64,000 nt of DNA from Lotus japonicus (lineage: Eukaryota; Streptophyta; Magnoliopsida; Fabales; Fabaceae): the NCBI RefSeq assembly GCF_012489685.1, contig NC_080041.1:96223090-96287089 (forward strand). Reading direction: 5' to 3'. Below the pieces are notes generated by a model. It made no database searches, had not been told where the DNA came from, and saw only the letters and a list, made by a program, of their open reading frames with translations. Shown piece by piece: positions 12,501-24,800 of the stretch (positions are counted from its first letter, which is position 1; each line of letters begins with the position of its first letter). The position numbers and the translations under genes are program-made.

Positions 12501-13515
12501 AATTTTTAGTGTTATATGACTACGTGAAAAATGATCACTGTTTAGTTAGTAGTTATATGTAATGATACTCACGTATATAGTGATGGACTGTAGTCTAGCA
12601 GTCCGTGACTGTAACTAGTTGCGTCCTGAGTTCTGTGATTAGTAATTTTTTATAAGGAAGATGGAGCAGAGATATGAGTTATAAATCTATGAAGTGTGTG
12701 AGTATGTGACTTGAATTAGGGAGGCGGAAGAACCATACCTGCTAGCCTATTTATGCTGCCTCTGACCATATTTTGCTTAATGGTGGATAGGATCTTGCTT
12801 CTGAAAATGATGACTTGAAGTCTCAAATTGAAGCAGCCTGTACTTTGGTGGAGAAATTGGTGGCAGAAAATGCAGAGCTTGTTGAGAAGGTAAGATGCAG
12901 GGTTCTTTATGGATTTTAAAAAGACTACCATGAATTACTGATGACTTACTGTTACTGAAGGATTTGATTTTGTTAATTTGTTGTACTAGTAGAGTTAGAT
13001 TAGTTGTGTTAGACTATGTAGACAGTGTTAAGTGTGCTTATTGGTTATGCCATTTTTACCCTCAGGTCAACGAGTTATATATTGAACTGGATCGACAAAG
13101 TGCAGAAATTAGACTTTCTAGAGACACTGTACCTGATGGGAAGACTGAATTTGCTAAACCTGCTGGTGTTGCCATTGCTGTACCTGCATCAGGTGAGCTT
13201 AGAAGTGTATCAGCCCAGGAATTTGATTCACTGAAAGAGAGTTCAGTGAAGGATAATGGTGGCTCTGTTGATACTGAGCATGCTGTTGCGGTAATTTCAA
13301 ACTCATCATTGGTACCTGATGATGCTGGAGAAATTGTGCAAATTCCGTTGGATGATAATGAAATACAAGAGCTAGAGTTGCAGGATGCCAAGAATGCGGA
13401 AAATGAAGCTGTGCCAGTGCCACTAACAGATTCTCCCCTTGTTGGTGCTCCATTTCGTCTGATATCATTTGTTGCTAAGTATGTCAGTGGTGCTGACTTG
13501 GTTAACCACTCTTAA
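6589..13515 (+). CDS. Lysine-rich, repeat-expanded coiled-coil protein (about 22 exons)
   Basis: I do not recognise a named family. Proposed exons: 6589-7014, 7617-7679, 7768-7830, 7919-7981, 8064-8126, 8215-8277, 8376-8435, 8519-8581, 8669-8731, 8842-8904, 8981-9010, 9091-9153, 9363-9425, 9507-9569, 9721-9783, 10065-10127, 10210-10272, 10433-10495, 11606-11665, 12263-12403, 12791-12889, 13066-13515. All are phase 0, giving about 736 residues. The N-terminus is very basic (KRKRKNKKKKGKQ), possibly a nuclear signal, followed by a low-complexity acidic region with repeated (T/N)(R/G)DQN motifs. Next come short exons each encoding about three heptads of coiled coil (SEETIxKLKxEN). A longer coil (VAELEEFRSNLLLENQQL) and an acidic tail ending SGADLVNHS follow. 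The exon at 8981 needs a GC donor (AAG|GCTAAC) or is skipped, because its GT donor breaks the frame. The upstream leader exon at 6061-6215 fits. A golgin-like or microtubule-associated scaffold is possible, but function is unknown. Confidence 0.82.
7617..8904 (+). repeat. Tandem array of nine duplicated 60-63-nt exons (type A)
   Basis: Nine consecutive exons, eight of 63 nt and one of 60 nt (8376-8435), encode variants of one 21-residue unit. Consensus features are an SEET/SEDT start, a TIxKLK core and a QKE end. The introns are short (84-110 nt) and several are visibly homologous: those after 7830, 7981 and 8126 share a segment like TCCTTTGTTTTA followed by ATGTTTTTATAA. Whole exon-plus-intron units were therefore duplicated. 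Because 63 nt is 21 codons or three heptads and both borders are phase 0, adding or skipping a unit keeps both the reading frame and the coiled-coil register. Exon 9091-9153 (EELIKKLQAEKELQ) is a more diverged 63-nt member. Confidence 0.88.
9363..10495 (+). repeat. Duplicated three-exon block inside the coiled-coil gene
   Basis: Exons 9363-9425, 9507-9569 and 9721-9783 are repeated in the same order as 10065-10127, 10210-10272 and 10433-10495, offset by about 702-712 bp. All six are 63 nt. The pairs are nearly identical in translation: EMKIAQLQGENNSLIQRE with EMRIAQLQRENDSLIQKE, and LNEKVVLSLKG with LNEKTVLSLKG. The preceding introns match too: both contain a segment like ACTGACTGT followed by GATTATCTGCAG. 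This is a later segmental duplication, distinct from the one-exon array to its left. Confidence 0.9.
10496..11605 (+). other. Long intron (1.1 kb) of the coiled-coil gene
   Basis: This is the largest intron of the gene, after the duplicated block. It may hold an inserted sequence between about 10650 and 11300, but I find no inverted ends or target duplication that would prove it. The next exon starts at 11606 after TTTGTAG. Confidence 0.45.
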
Positions 13516-13845
13516 AACACCAGTCATGGACTTTCTGATACTGGGTGAAACAGACAGTTAACCATTTTTTTTGCCATCTTGAACATAAATGAACCTCACT
13601 TACATTAGAAGAATACCGATATATGCTGGCCTAATTGGGCCATTTTAGTGCCTGTAGGTCAATTCTTTGAACATTTGGAAATATTGTACCAGGAAGAGTA
13701 TAAACTAAAGTTTTTTTTATTGTGTGTTCTTGCTTCACATTGCTTTCACTGTTGGAAATGATACCATAAGAATCTAGTGGTTGGTGACTAGTTTGCATGG
13801 TGGTTTGTTATGAAATCAATTATTTTTGGTGAGTGATGTATGACC

Positions 13846-13988
13846 CGGTGTTGCCAAATATCCGCTACGGCCACATCTCATGGTGGAATTCTAGCAAGAG
13901 GACATAGCCGATATTCTGCCATCCGCCAGTATTTATCAAATATGGCATGTTTCTGGCTTTGCGCCATAATCTGCCATTAACAACACTG
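13846..13988. mobile_element. hAT-type MITE with 8-bp target duplication
   Basis: This 143-bp element has ends CGGTGTTGCC at 13846 and, complemented, CAGTGTTGTT at 13988. It is flanked by an 8-bp direct repeat with one mismatch, GTATGACC (13838-13845) and GTATGGCC (13989-13996). Eight-base duplications and CAGTG-like ends indicate a hAT MITE. It lies about 330 bp beyond the stop codon of the coiled-coil gene. Confidence 0.78.
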
Positions 13989-14349
13989 GTATGGCCTCAA
14001 GACGTCAGAGCTATCTACTTGTGTATCTAAACATGCGCTAAGATATTTTTTCATCAAAAAAAAAAGATATATTTATTCATTTGATCCAGCTCATTGCTTG
14101 CAAGACATATGATGCTAGTACATCGAATTGTAGACGTCAGGTTAAAGCAATTATCATAAGCAAAAAGTTGCAAGATGCTTAAACATTTTTTTCTTTTCAT
14201 GTTAAGACCTGAAATGAATCTTGACTAGGTATATTAGAAACTAGGCAATGGATCGATGTTGTTCATACAGTAGCCAGCCTTTCAGTTTATATGGAGTGAA
14301 AGCATTGATGGAACCCCTTGAACTTGTCCTCCAAGAATGATGGCTGTTT

Positions 14350-16608
14350 CTAAGAAGTGGATTCTCTGATGTCTTCAATTAGCATAACAACTTCCTTCAT
14401 TGAAGGCCTCATGTCAGGCATCTCTGCAACACATGCCATAGCCAGTTGTAACATCTGCACAAGTTCTTCTTCAATGTTTGGATATCTCATTAGCTCAAGA
14501 TCAAACACTTCAGCAGTCCACTCCTCTCTGACAACAGATTGGACCCACTTTGGAAGATCAACAACCACATCATCATGCCCTGAACACTGAACTGGTGCTT
14601 TCCCAGTCAGCATCTCAAGAAGGAGAACACCAAAGCTGTACACATCAGATTTTTGGGTGGATTTTCTGGTTTCAATAACCTCAGGTGCTTTGTAGCCTGC
14701 ACTTCTGGAGAAGACACAAAAAGTTGTTAGAGGAGTTAAGCCAAAATCTGATATGCAGCCTTGTAGATCCACTGAGAGAAGCACATTAGATGATTTTATG
14801 TTGCCATGGACAAATTTCTTTCCATTGGCTGAATGGATATATGCAATGCCCCTTGCTGCTCCAGCCACTATCTTCAATCTGGAATGCCAATCTAGTGGAG
14901 TTCTTCCCGTTTCCCTTGTTCCTGTCATCATGTTTCATCAATGACATGCTAAGAACATTAGAAAACCAGCAAGTAGCAATGTATTTAGTGCATGTTTAGA
15001 TAAACAACTTAATTAAGTGCTTATTGCCATAAGCGCTTATTCATAAGTTAAATTGAGCTTATTGAAATAAGCTCAAAATAAGTTATAAGTAGGTATAACT
15101 TATGAAGTGCTTATTCATATAAGTTCATCTAAGCAACTTATGAAAATAAGCTCAAAACAGCTTATAAGTAGGTCATAAGCTATTTACATAAGGTCTCTAA
15201 ACACTTGGATAAACGCTTATGCAAATAAGCTCTTATAAAAACCGGATCTTGATCATTTCTAAGCATACATTATAAAAATCTTTAAGCGCCTTCAAATTTA
15301 ACAACACAGTTTATTGAGAAAAAGTTCAAAAAGATAGTAATTACCATGCAACAACTTGGAAAAGCTGCCACAAGTAAAGTAGTCATAAACCACTAGTTTT
15401 TCATCCTTGGAATAGTAGTAAGCACGAATTGGAACCACATTTGGGTGGTGATCAAGCCTCTGGACAATCTCCATTTGCAGTTCAAATTCCTTTTTCCCCA
15501 CAGCCACTTCTTTCAATCTCTTCACAACCACTGTTGTCCCTTCCTCCAAAATGGCTTTGTAAGTTGTTCCACAACTTCCCTTCCCAAGCACTTCAGCTGA
15601 AGCTCTTAGTAAATCCTCAAGATCAAAGTTGTTAGAACAACCTTCAAAGAATATTAGCTTGTTCCTCTCAGGTTCTTGCACACCACTGCCAAAACCCTCC
15701 CTCAACTTTCCACCCTTCTCTTTATGAACTAAATTTTGTTCACCTCCTTTTTTCTTGAAACAGCAGAAAACTGCTATGAGAACTGGAAGGAACAGCAGTG
15801 TGAAGATACACCCTGAAGCAATTATAGCTATTTTGCCTCCTCTACTCAGCTTCTTGCTTGAAAGATCACATGGTTTTGTTGAAACTATTGATGGTGACAA
15901 TGTGAGAGGAGGGGAAGCTGAAGAACATGGCTCCAATGGTGCTCCACATAACTTCAAATTCCCTTTAAATGAGGATGCAGGAAACTTCTGAAGCTCTGAA
16001 GGGATAGAACCATTCAGGTAATTGAAGCTCAAATTCAAATCCTCAAGGGTAGGAAGGTTAACATCAGGAATAGGTCCTCTGAGGGAGTTATTCTGGAGGT
16101 TCAGTCCTATTAGATATGTCAAGTTTTGGATTGAGGATGGAATTTTCCCTGTGAAGGAGTTATAGGACAAATCAAGAAAGAGAAGCCGGGGCGGAAGCGA
16201 ATATGGAATGTCACCTGAAAAGCTGTTATTTTGCAGATACACAAAGCGCAGAGAAGGAAGGGAAAGCATGTCAATTGGAAGATTCCCACTCAAGGTGTTG
16301 GACCTGAGGCTCAGACTGATGAGGCCACTCAGCTTACCGAGCGTGTTTTCTGGGAGAGAACCGCGCAGTCCAACACCGGGAAGGCGCAAAGAAAGCACAT
16401 GAGAGCCATCAGAGCTGCATGTAACTCCCACCCAAGAAGTGCACACTGAGGTACTAGAGTTCCAGTTGATTTTATGACCATGATGAAGTGCAGAAGCAAA
16501 ATCAAGTAGGGCTTGCTTTTCTGAATGTAGATCAGATTTAGTTTGAGGAAACACAACCAGGAGTAGCAAAATTGGTATTGTGGCTAAGTAGGACTGGGGC
16601 ATCATCAA
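14350..16608 (-). CDS. LRR receptor-like kinase, probably inactive (LRR-III, At5g58300-like)
   Basis: Two coding exons, 16608-15345 and 14921-14350, join in frame (CATG|GAACA) to give about 611 residues, a usual length for this subfamily. In order: signal peptide (1-25), LRR N-terminal cap with CTSWVGVTC (56-64), about five leucine-rich repeats (to about 210), a Pro/Ser stretch, a transmembrane segment (about 259-284) and a kinase domain with glycine loop GKGSCGTTY (342-350) and VAIK-type lysine K363. The catalytic loop reads VHGNIKSSN, so the HRD aspartate is replaced by Asn462, while DFG is kept (480-482). This pattern is typical of LRR-III pseudokinases that act as receptors or co-receptors at the plasma membrane. 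The substrate and ligand are unknown. A leader exon appears to end at 17373. The intron contains a MITE. Confidence 0.92.
14990..15245. mobile_element. MITE-like inverted repeat in the receptor-kinase intron
   Basis: The ends are complementary: TTTAGATAAACAACTTAATT near 14995 matches the complement of TTGGATAAACGCTTATGCAA near 15207-15226. The interior is built of repeated palindromic AAGCTTATTT/CATAAGCGCTTATTC-like words, a pattern common in legume MITEs. It fills most of the 423-nt intron (14922-15344). I could not fix a target duplication. Confidence 0.6.
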
Positions 16609-17570
16609 GTTTTATGGTGCCACACTGGATCAAGGTGTCTGAAAATTGTTCCACTTGTTTCCCTGGCAATAAGGATTCCAAAATATTACACACTGATAAA
16701 AAGAAACGACTGTAACCAAGGATGCAATGCAGCAAAAACAGTGAAATGTGAATATACCTATTTTTAGCTAATCTGTGCTGAAATTTGTCTCATTTTTTAA
16801 AGATTACATGAATATTAGTACAAATGACTGAAGAAGTTCTAAAAATTGGCTACAATCAGTTGCAGAAGCAGTTTATCTATGCTATTCATTTATTCTCATT
16901 GATTTCACTATAAAATCATGCTTGGCATTCACTTTGCTTGATATTCTTCTTAATGCATATTTGAAAATCGTTCAACAATTGATTTTAAAGCTAAATTCAA
17001 TTATGGAGAGAAGTTTCTGTTAGTAACTTCTGATACCAGAATCTATTCTGAGAAAAGAGAAGCTGATACATGCTATCAGTCTAACAGAATATTTGAATCC
17101 ACTATTAATTCTCTGAGAATCATTTATCCCTTGACAAAATCAAATCCTAGTAGCTTCTCTCAGAATCACTTAAAAAAAATACCGGGTCTCCAAACACACA
17201 CTAAGTAAGTAGCCACAAGGAACAATGCCCTTAAGAATTTTAAGAATTCAAATTTTTAGGTAACAATAATTGTTCTACATGTGTAAACAAAATGAAGTGA
17301 CTAAAAGTAAAGACTGAATAAAACAGAAAATTGCAGAAAACAAAATGCAAATAGTTGAGAGAAGATTATTACCTTTGAGAAACAGGAGAAAGGGAAAGCA
17401 AGTTGGAAGTGGAAGCAGAGAAGCATCCACAGCTAGGAGGGTTGGTTAAGCAGTGCAAGTGATGGAAATGAATAAATGTGACTGAAAAAGAAAAAAAGTT
17501 GTTTTTGTTAAAGCAGTGTTTGATTTGGCTTTGGTAAACGGTGGTGGTAACGGCCAAGAGGAGGCAAAGG
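16609..17570 (-). promoter_or_regulatory. 5'UTR exon(s), leader intron and promoter side of the receptor kinase
   Basis: On the minus strand, a consensus donor CTCAAAG|GTAATA ends a probable leader exon at 17373, and candidate acceptors lie between about 16690 and 16640. A 62-codon ORF starting at 17557 in this leader (beginning MAVTTTVYQ) could be a short upstream ORF, but more likely it is chance. The leader intron contains internal GTGTTTGGA-like words near 17190 that suggest another MITE remnant. Confidence 0.45.
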
Positions 17571-17611
17571 CAAGCTTTAACGGCATGGCTTCAGGAATAC
17601 GCCAAGATGTA

Positions 17612-17630
17612 ACACACACACACACACACA
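17612..17630. repeat. (AC)n microsatellite
   Basis: A perfect AC dinucleotide run of about 19 bp, just upstream of the receptor-kinase leader. Confidence 0.9.
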
Positions 17631-17639
17631 GTCACGCAT

Positions 17640-19190
17640 AGCCATAGACATTGAGAAAAGAGAACCTTATTATTAAAAGCACTATGTACATATTATTATT
17701 ACCACACTATGCTATAATACGAATTGATCATAGAGTTGGTTCTCTTCTCATGTTTATAATTTAGGAGGCAAACATTCAACGTTCACATAAGTTGGTACTC
17801 AGCTTAAACTAGAAGCCTTCTTCCTCATTACATCACCCTACTGGTGGCACAATGCTAAGATAAATTCATGTACAGTAACACTCAAGTTACATGTGCTATT
17901 ACTGTACCAATTAGCATTGAATAATTCTATAAAGTTTGAGTAAAACATAAATTATATTTCAGTCCCGATCTTTGAACCGTGATGAGATTGACATCCAATC
18001 GACATATTGGTTTTATGACAGACCGTCAGTAATGTGCATTGCCACAAAAAGCAGTCATTGGAAACTAATTTTTGGAATGTATTTTTTTAGGAAATACATT
18101 ATGTGAACTAAAACCTGGAATGTAATTTTAAGAAATACATTTCGAAATTCCTGGAATGTATTTTCAAAAATAATTCTAGGAATTAGTTATCAGTAGCTAT
18201 TTTTTTAACTTTACACATTAGTGGTGGTTTTTTACTGCTAAAACTCACATATGCCAGTTTTTTTGAGTTTAAACCTCACATTCTCATAAGTTGGGGGTTT
18301 GAATCTTCCTACATTCAATAGGTGGGAAACCCTCTCGGGAAAACCTTCAATTGCTCCTAGTCCTACCTAGGAGTGATTTGAAGTTATTTTCTCTCCTTTT
18401 ATCATTAAAAAACAAGAATCACTGTTATTTGGATGCTAATTAAACTGAAATTACTTTTGAGGTGAAAAAAGCTATCAAAGCATAACTTCATTAACAAATC
18501 AGTTAACCCTTTAAAAATATTTTTTTATAACTAAAACTGTAAAAGAAACCAGATTTTTTTCAAGTTTATGTGAAATGAACTGGATTCCAGCTTAAAAAAG
18601 AAAAAGAAAAACTCATTTGAATTATTGAATGAAAATCACATTGGTGTGAGTTGCTGAATGTAGATCTCGATGGAAGGTAAGTACGTATGGGTTTCCTTCC
18701 CGTTTCCCATCTTCCTATGAGTTGACCATTACTGTCTCTACTACAGTTCCAAAATTTCATTTAGCTCAATTTCTAGTTTCGGATCACGTAGATAGAATAC
18801 AAGTTCTCGAATCACTAACATAATATAATTTGTGTTGGGTCAATTCATCTATCAACAGGATATTTTTAATAGTAAGAAGTTTCGTGTGTTACTATTAGAT
18901 CACATTTATCAGTGCTGTATATACCTAAATTCGCGTGCTATATCATCCAAGATTCAATTCACCTTACATACACATAAAAAGGCACTGAACAAGGAATATT
19001 ATCTATACTAGTACTAATTTTTCATGTTTGGATTTGTGCGTTTGATTGTAATATTCTTGTTTGGAATCGAGTGAGTAGAAAATGGGTTGGTTCTTGTTAT
19101 TGTTTCTGGTTATTGAAGGATGAAGAAGATGAAGTTGACATTGATGATGAAGAAGAAGAAAATATGGTATATGTATTAATTTGTTCACAA
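17640..19190. other. Intergenic region, no gene seen
   Basis: About 1.5 kb without a supportable gene. Several ATGTATTTC/TTTTTAGGAAATACAT-like words around 18070-18190 form local inverted repeats. A stretch at 18250-18400 with GGGTTTGAATC could be an old SINE, but it is too degenerate to call. Confidence 0.4.
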
Positions 19191-19194
19191 TATG

Positions 19195-19450
19195 TCTAAA
19201 TCATTAAGCGGTTCAATTGGCAAAAGGGTTGTTTTGCCACTCCCATGTCATGGGTTCAAATCTCTCCCACCCCATTTTTTCATGTTCTTATTTTATTTAA
19301 TGATGTGGCACGCCACGTGGCCTGCTGACGTGGCAAAAACCGTCCAAATTTTGACGGAATTGGACGGAAGGTCCAAAAGTGCATCTTTTTGAAAGATCAG
19401 GGTCCCGAATCGTCGAAAAAAACTTGGGGGTTCAAAAGTGCATTTAAGCC
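19195..19450. mobile_element. Solitary MULE-type terminal repeat with tRNA-like segment
   Basis: The right end reads TTCAAAAGTGCATTTAAGCC at 19431-19450. It resembles the complement of the GGCTTAA-type MULE ends elsewhere in the window, including the inner GGACGGAA and TCCAAAAGTGCA words. No matching left end is visible, so this is a truncated copy. It contains GTTCAATTGGCAAAAGG and GGGTTCAAATC, which look like box A and box B of a tRNA-derived SINE (about 19205-19265). Confidence 0.45.
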
Positions 19451-19679
19451 TAGTGAATAATATTCATTGAGTAGTAGCAGGTGTTAAGAAAAAAATCTGT
19501 CTACTTTTATATGAGAAAGACCAATATTTTCACCATTTATAAGTTAAATCATTTTTAATTAAATTTGTATGAGTAACTAAATCATTTTAACGTTGCAATA
19601 GCAACTAGCAATTGATAAATATAAAACCAATGTATATTAAAATAAATATTTTAATTTGGGGTTAAGGTAATGTAAAAGG

Positions 19680-20238
19680 ATTCGATGGTGGCCCCCGAAA
19701 CCTGGTTCTTGGAAAATCAACACAAATGGTTCTGTCTTCCAGTCCGATTCTAGAGCTGCCTGTGGTGGGTTAATCCGCGACTGAACTGGGAAATCTATTG
19801 TTGGATTCTTCTCCTCTCTTGGCATTTGCTCCTCTATTCAGGCTGAGCTTTGGGGAGTTCTCAAAAGCCTTCGTTTGGCTTCCTCTTGAAGGCTTAACGA
19901 GGTTCTAGTAGAGATGGACTCGAAGACTGCACACAATCTTATTACTGTAAGATGCCCCCACTCTCATCCTTGCATGGACTTGGTCAAGGACATCCAATTC
20001 TCCTTGCTTCCTTCAATTGGACTGTTTCTTTTCATCATATCTATCGAGAAGCCAACCGTTGTGCTGATCACCTAGCTCGTCTTGGACATTCCTCCCCTGG
20101 AGAGGAGTTTGATTTTGAACATGTTCCACTTTCTCTGCATCCCACTTTTAAGGATGATGCAATTGGGGTTGTTATACCCAAAATGGTTATGTAGATTTAT
20201 TTCTTTGGGCTTTGCCCCCTTTTATTATTAAAAAAAAA
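19680..20238 (+). mobile_element. LINE 3' relic: RNase H-like domain plus poly(A)
   Basis: The translation is the RNase H domain found at the 3' end of plant L1-type LINEs. Recognisable pieces, in order, are WKINTNGSV, GGLIRD, QAELWGVLKSLRLA, VEMDSKTAHN and YREANRCADHLARLGHS. The first catalytic Asp is Asn here (INTNG). Two in-frame TGA codons (after GGLIRD and after RLASS) and a frameshift around 19950 make it dead. The last 80-codon ORF ends at 20194, followed by a short 3' tail and an A-run at 20230-20238. The remainder of the LINE is missing (5' truncation). Confidence 0.8.
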
Positions 20239-21854
20239 GTGCTATCATATCCAAGCTGGTTTCTAACTCATGCTCCCCACAGAATAAAATTTACACATGA
20301 TGGATAAGATATAATAAGGGACATGATTGCATTATTATTGTATTTGTATCATGTTGGTGCAACAAACAACATGATATGATTACATTATCCTATCATGCCT
20401 CCTTATTCTTACTACCAAACATGCCCTAAGTCATGTCGATGGATGAAAGCCATGATCAACATGTAGAACACCTCAACATGCTCCTCCCGACCCTCCTTGA
20501 CCATGTGGTCTGGTCCCTCAAGGTTTGCATTGTCGTCGCACTCTGCCTCAATTTCGAATTTGGATTGTCTATAGTCGGCAATTCCCTAAATTCACGTAGT
20601 TAATGAATCTTAGTCATCCGATTTTGATTGAACGACTTAAATTGTATGGTATATCTCTACCGTTTGATTAGGTGAAAAATATGAACAATTTGATCTTGAT
20701 GTTATGGCCCAAATTTCATGAGCGCGTGAATGTGGAAAATTGGTGAATGAAGAAACCAAAAGGAACGGGATATTGGTCCAAAAATAATGAAGACAACAGA
20801 AAAGAGTAAACTTCAAGATTTTATGCCTAAGAACCTTCTTACAATCCTCAGATATATGATATTTTGTCCTTCATTAAATTAAGTTTGAAACAGTTAAAAT
20901 AGTAGAAATTGGTTACTATATATTTTATTTAGTATGTGTTAAGGTTTTGTCTCTCTATCTCTTTTATCACTATTTTTCTTCCATGCCTAAATTTCATCTT
21001 TCATCTTTCCTCAACTATGCAAATAGCACTCATAACACAACACATCAACATTGGAAGACCAGACTTATTTTTCTCTCTTCTTTTGTCAACTAATGTTTTT
21101 TGTTCGAAATGCATACCTATGGATCCAATAAGCACTTTGGGCTTTGTGAACCTGCTAAGAAACTCGATAACAAATAGGGCTGTTTCTTTTTGAGTCCTGC
21201 TCCTTTTTATGAGTCCCAATCTGCAACCAAGTTCTCTGAAGCTTCTTCCTTCAAGATCTTGACCATTCTTTTTATTTTTAAGGGTTAAGATTGCTTAATG
21301 ATTTTTTTTTTGTTAAAGTAGACCAGCATTTAAGTTATGGGCAGCAGAGCGAGCAGAGGATACAAGTCCCTGGATATACAACTTCGTTGAATACTTGGAG
21401 GGAGAATTTTGCCACACATAATGATCTCAGTAAAGATTTATTCAAAATTTTACTACTTTTAGAGAGGTAACTCTTTGTTCAAAAAAAAAAAGGTAACTCA
21501 ACTATACTAATTGACCCAAAAAAAACATCAACTATACTATAGTGTTCATTGCCATTTGCCAAGAGGAAAATAAATACTCTATTGTCTGCATAAAACATCA
21601 CATCTCTATGTTCTTAAAGTAGTACATTTTGGGTATGCACAGACACATATAATTCATTTCTGAAAATTCTCATCCATCCAAAAAAAATTGGACCAGATTC
21701 ATGTAATAATCTTTTTCCTGCAGTGTTTGTGCTGGTGTGAGATCAAAGTTAAAAACCCACTGATTTGAAATATCCCATCTTTCAAAAAAATTGAGATGAT
21801 AATCAGAACATAAATAGCATGTTACAAAAGCACCAAGCATAACCTCTTTAGATG
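20239..21854. other. Intergenic region downstream of the Ser/Pro-rich gene
   Basis: I see no gene here. The 3'UTR of the minus-strand Ser/Pro-rich gene should occupy roughly 21600-21854. Short ORFs (for example 20936-21193) have no recognisable content. Confidence 0.4.
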
Positions 21855-24800
21855 CTATAGGAGACCAAAAGGTTCCGGGAGGTGCTCAAATCCGTTATCA
21901 AATATGGAAGCTTCGTCACATTTATCATCAGCACTATGCAGCCAGTTTGTGTTCTTCAAATCTTCTTTAAGCAATAGCGCGTCGTAACGAGAACTCTCAT
22001 AGATGTCCACTTCACTGAGTTTTGCTGAGTATTGTCTTTGATCTACCTCTCTTCCTCTTGTCATAGTTCTATTCGCACCGTTTCTCGCATCGAAATTAGC
22101 TCCATTGTTATGGGTTAAATGGCTTCCATTCATGTCATAAGACGCTGGAGCACTTGAAACTCTGTGAGACTGGCTCTTGGAAGTGGAATTCCGAATACTC
22201 TGGGGAAAGAGTGTGGTGCTTGATAGTGAGCGAACATTACCTGAGCTGTTCCTTATATCCTGTTAGACAGAAAAATACATAGAAAATCAGGTTTAAGAAC
22301 AAACTTGCTTGAAGCATTCATCATGTCAGGAAAATTCTTATTGCTGAGCATATCAAGAAAAATATGGCAAGCCTAATCGCATAACTTTGCTGGAAGAATC
22401 ATGACCAAAATATAACAGGAGGAGTCCAATTCATGTAGTATCACAAGGTGAATGAATCATAGTATTAATGGCAAGAATTGCTGTCTCATTTGAACCATGG
22501 GTTTCCTTCGAATTAGTTTGGTATCATAAAGCTCCAATTTAATATGATCATGAATAAAATTTGAAGCTATTGAATGTTGATAGTCTAATCAGTAAATTTT
22601 GATTGTTAATCCTGCAGAACTAGAAAAAAAAGAGTGTACAAACCATGTGCTTAATAGCCATATCCAATGATTTCTTTGAGATTGTCCTTCCAAATCCGGA
22701 GTTGTCACTGGTAGTGGTTGAGGCCTTAACAGGTTTCCTTGAAACTCCTTCAGGAGCATGTGGAACTCTCCTTGGTTCATGAACATCAGCATGGTGGCCA
22801 TTGGCATAGCCACGGCTTTTGCTGGCAGGTTCTGTGGACCTCCCCCTACTGACAACAGGAGATGAAGGTCGCCTCGGCATATTAACTGAGGCTTGAAGAT
22901 CGGAATGGTTCCCCTTTAAAGTGGAAGCACCGGGACGGGACCTGCCTGCAGAGAGAGGTCTATCAGGCAATGTTGTTCTAAGGTTAGGTGGCGTATCATG
23001 GGGGAAATCAGATGGAACAACTGGCTGTGGTGGGGGCCGGACTCGCGGGCTTGGTGAGCTTGGCCTTGATGATGGTGCTGAACTGCGACCACTCAATGGA
23101 ACACGTCCAGCTGAAGCTAAAGAGCCTGTTGTGAGGGAAGGAGATGAAGATGGAGATGGCAATGAGCTCCTACGAGTGGGAGTTGAAGGGCGGGACAGTG
23201 ACCGAGTCGGAGGTGCAGATGGGGAATGTAAATTTGCAGGAATCTGAGGCCTAGAAGAACTAGGAGTGGATGGCCTAGAGCTTTGTGATGATGGTCTGTG
23301 TTTGTCAGCGGAGGAGGTGGTGGTGGAAACTGAGCGTGCTCTAGAGGGTGTTGAGGATCGTGATGGTGTGGAGCGGGAGGAGGGAGTGGAAGGCCTTGCT
23401 GAAGATGTAGAGCGGGTTACAGGAGAAGATGGTCTGATGTAAGATGAAACTGAGGCAGAGCTTGTGTTGAGGATTGAGGAGGGGGATCTGTTTGAAGAAT
23501 AAGTGTTGTATTGTGACTGTGAGCTGGAGATGGAAGGGCGAGTCACAGAACTGCTTCTTGCTGGTCTAGAGTGATTGTTGCTCTCTGATTGCGAGACCGA
23601 AAGCTGAAAGAAACAAGACTGAGAAGTTAAACTTCATAGCATTTAGTCCATTTTCAACACAGCTCAACATATTCAAAACAAGTTGTCCAAGTGATTGTCA
23701 TGCTTAAATATCAGCTAAACTTGGACTGCTGTTAAAAGTAGTCAAAGTATCTGTTTGGATACAAACCAAAGAGCACCTATTAGAGTTTATTTAGTTCATT
23801 TTCTAGTAGATAAACTCCAGTAAGCTCCAATAAGCTCGTATCCAAACAGGCTCAAAGCCTCAAATGTACTAGTGAAGCCATAGGCATATTGGTTAAAGAA
23901 GCAAACTTGTGTAAACATTTAATGCCAAAAACAAACATGCATATCCATCACCATATCCCTCATCCCCAAAACCCCCAGAAAAGAAAAGACACTGGATTTG
24001 TTGAAATTATGAGAGGAAACACATACCCTCGAGGCCTTAGTGGTAGAAGTTGATCTACTCATACTTCTTCTTGGAGGCACTATCGTTGATTGGGATTCAC
24101 CTTCTGATGTAGGAAAAACAGGAGTCCCCGGGGGAGTGAGAAGCCTATCAAAAAATAGTGATAATTACAAATTTTCCAACCAATAATAGTTTTAACTTTT
24201 TCACATGAGTGTGAATGATAATTTAAAACATGAACTATTTAAGTTACATTTTTCATTTCAAATACTAAGGCAGGTACTAAAATATTGTAATCTGAATTTA
24301 ACTGAACTGATCATGAGTTCATCAAAGTATAGTGCAGCAAGATGATTAGAGAAGAGGAAAATTTCCCTGCACTTAATCCCTGATCTACAAATGATCTGAA
24401 ATAAAATTAATCTGCAAGAACAAGGCATGACCCTTCCTTAGGGAAACTGCTAATAATTCATACATTAACTTCAAATTCTGTTTCTGCCCCACTTTCTGTA
24501 AATAGACCCTCTGTCCCTTAAATGCAATTCCTTTGTTTTACTGCCCAAATTGTTCAATCTACTAGAACTAACTGCAGATCATGATGAAGTAAATGAATGT
24601 GAATATAGCATACCAGTCATAATCATGCTTTCCTCCTTCTGCAGATGATAACAGATCTTCCATCCCACTTCTCGCCGGTTTCGCCGCCCCAAGTGAGAGC
24701 CTCCCCAATTTCACAGAAACTGAATCCACAAATAGCAACTACCATTATTACCACACATACATAAAAATCACTTGATCACAACAAAAACAAAGGGGATCAA

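Noticed and set aside
17369..17557. Minus-strand 62-residue ORF as a separate gene
   Set aside because: It lies in the receptor-kinase leader exon and ends at a splice donor; at best it is an upstream ORF.
20936..21193. 85-residue plus-strand ORF
   Set aside because: A hydrophobic low-information reading with no neighbouring exon or promoter evidence.
21001..21219. Small minus-strand ORF between the LINE relic and the Ser/Pro-rich gene
   Set aside because: No similarity recognised, and a different-frame ORF covers the same bases.
22921..23247. 108-residue plus-strand ORF over the Ser/Pro-rich exon
   Set aside because: It is the mirror of a compositionally biased coding exon on the minus strand.
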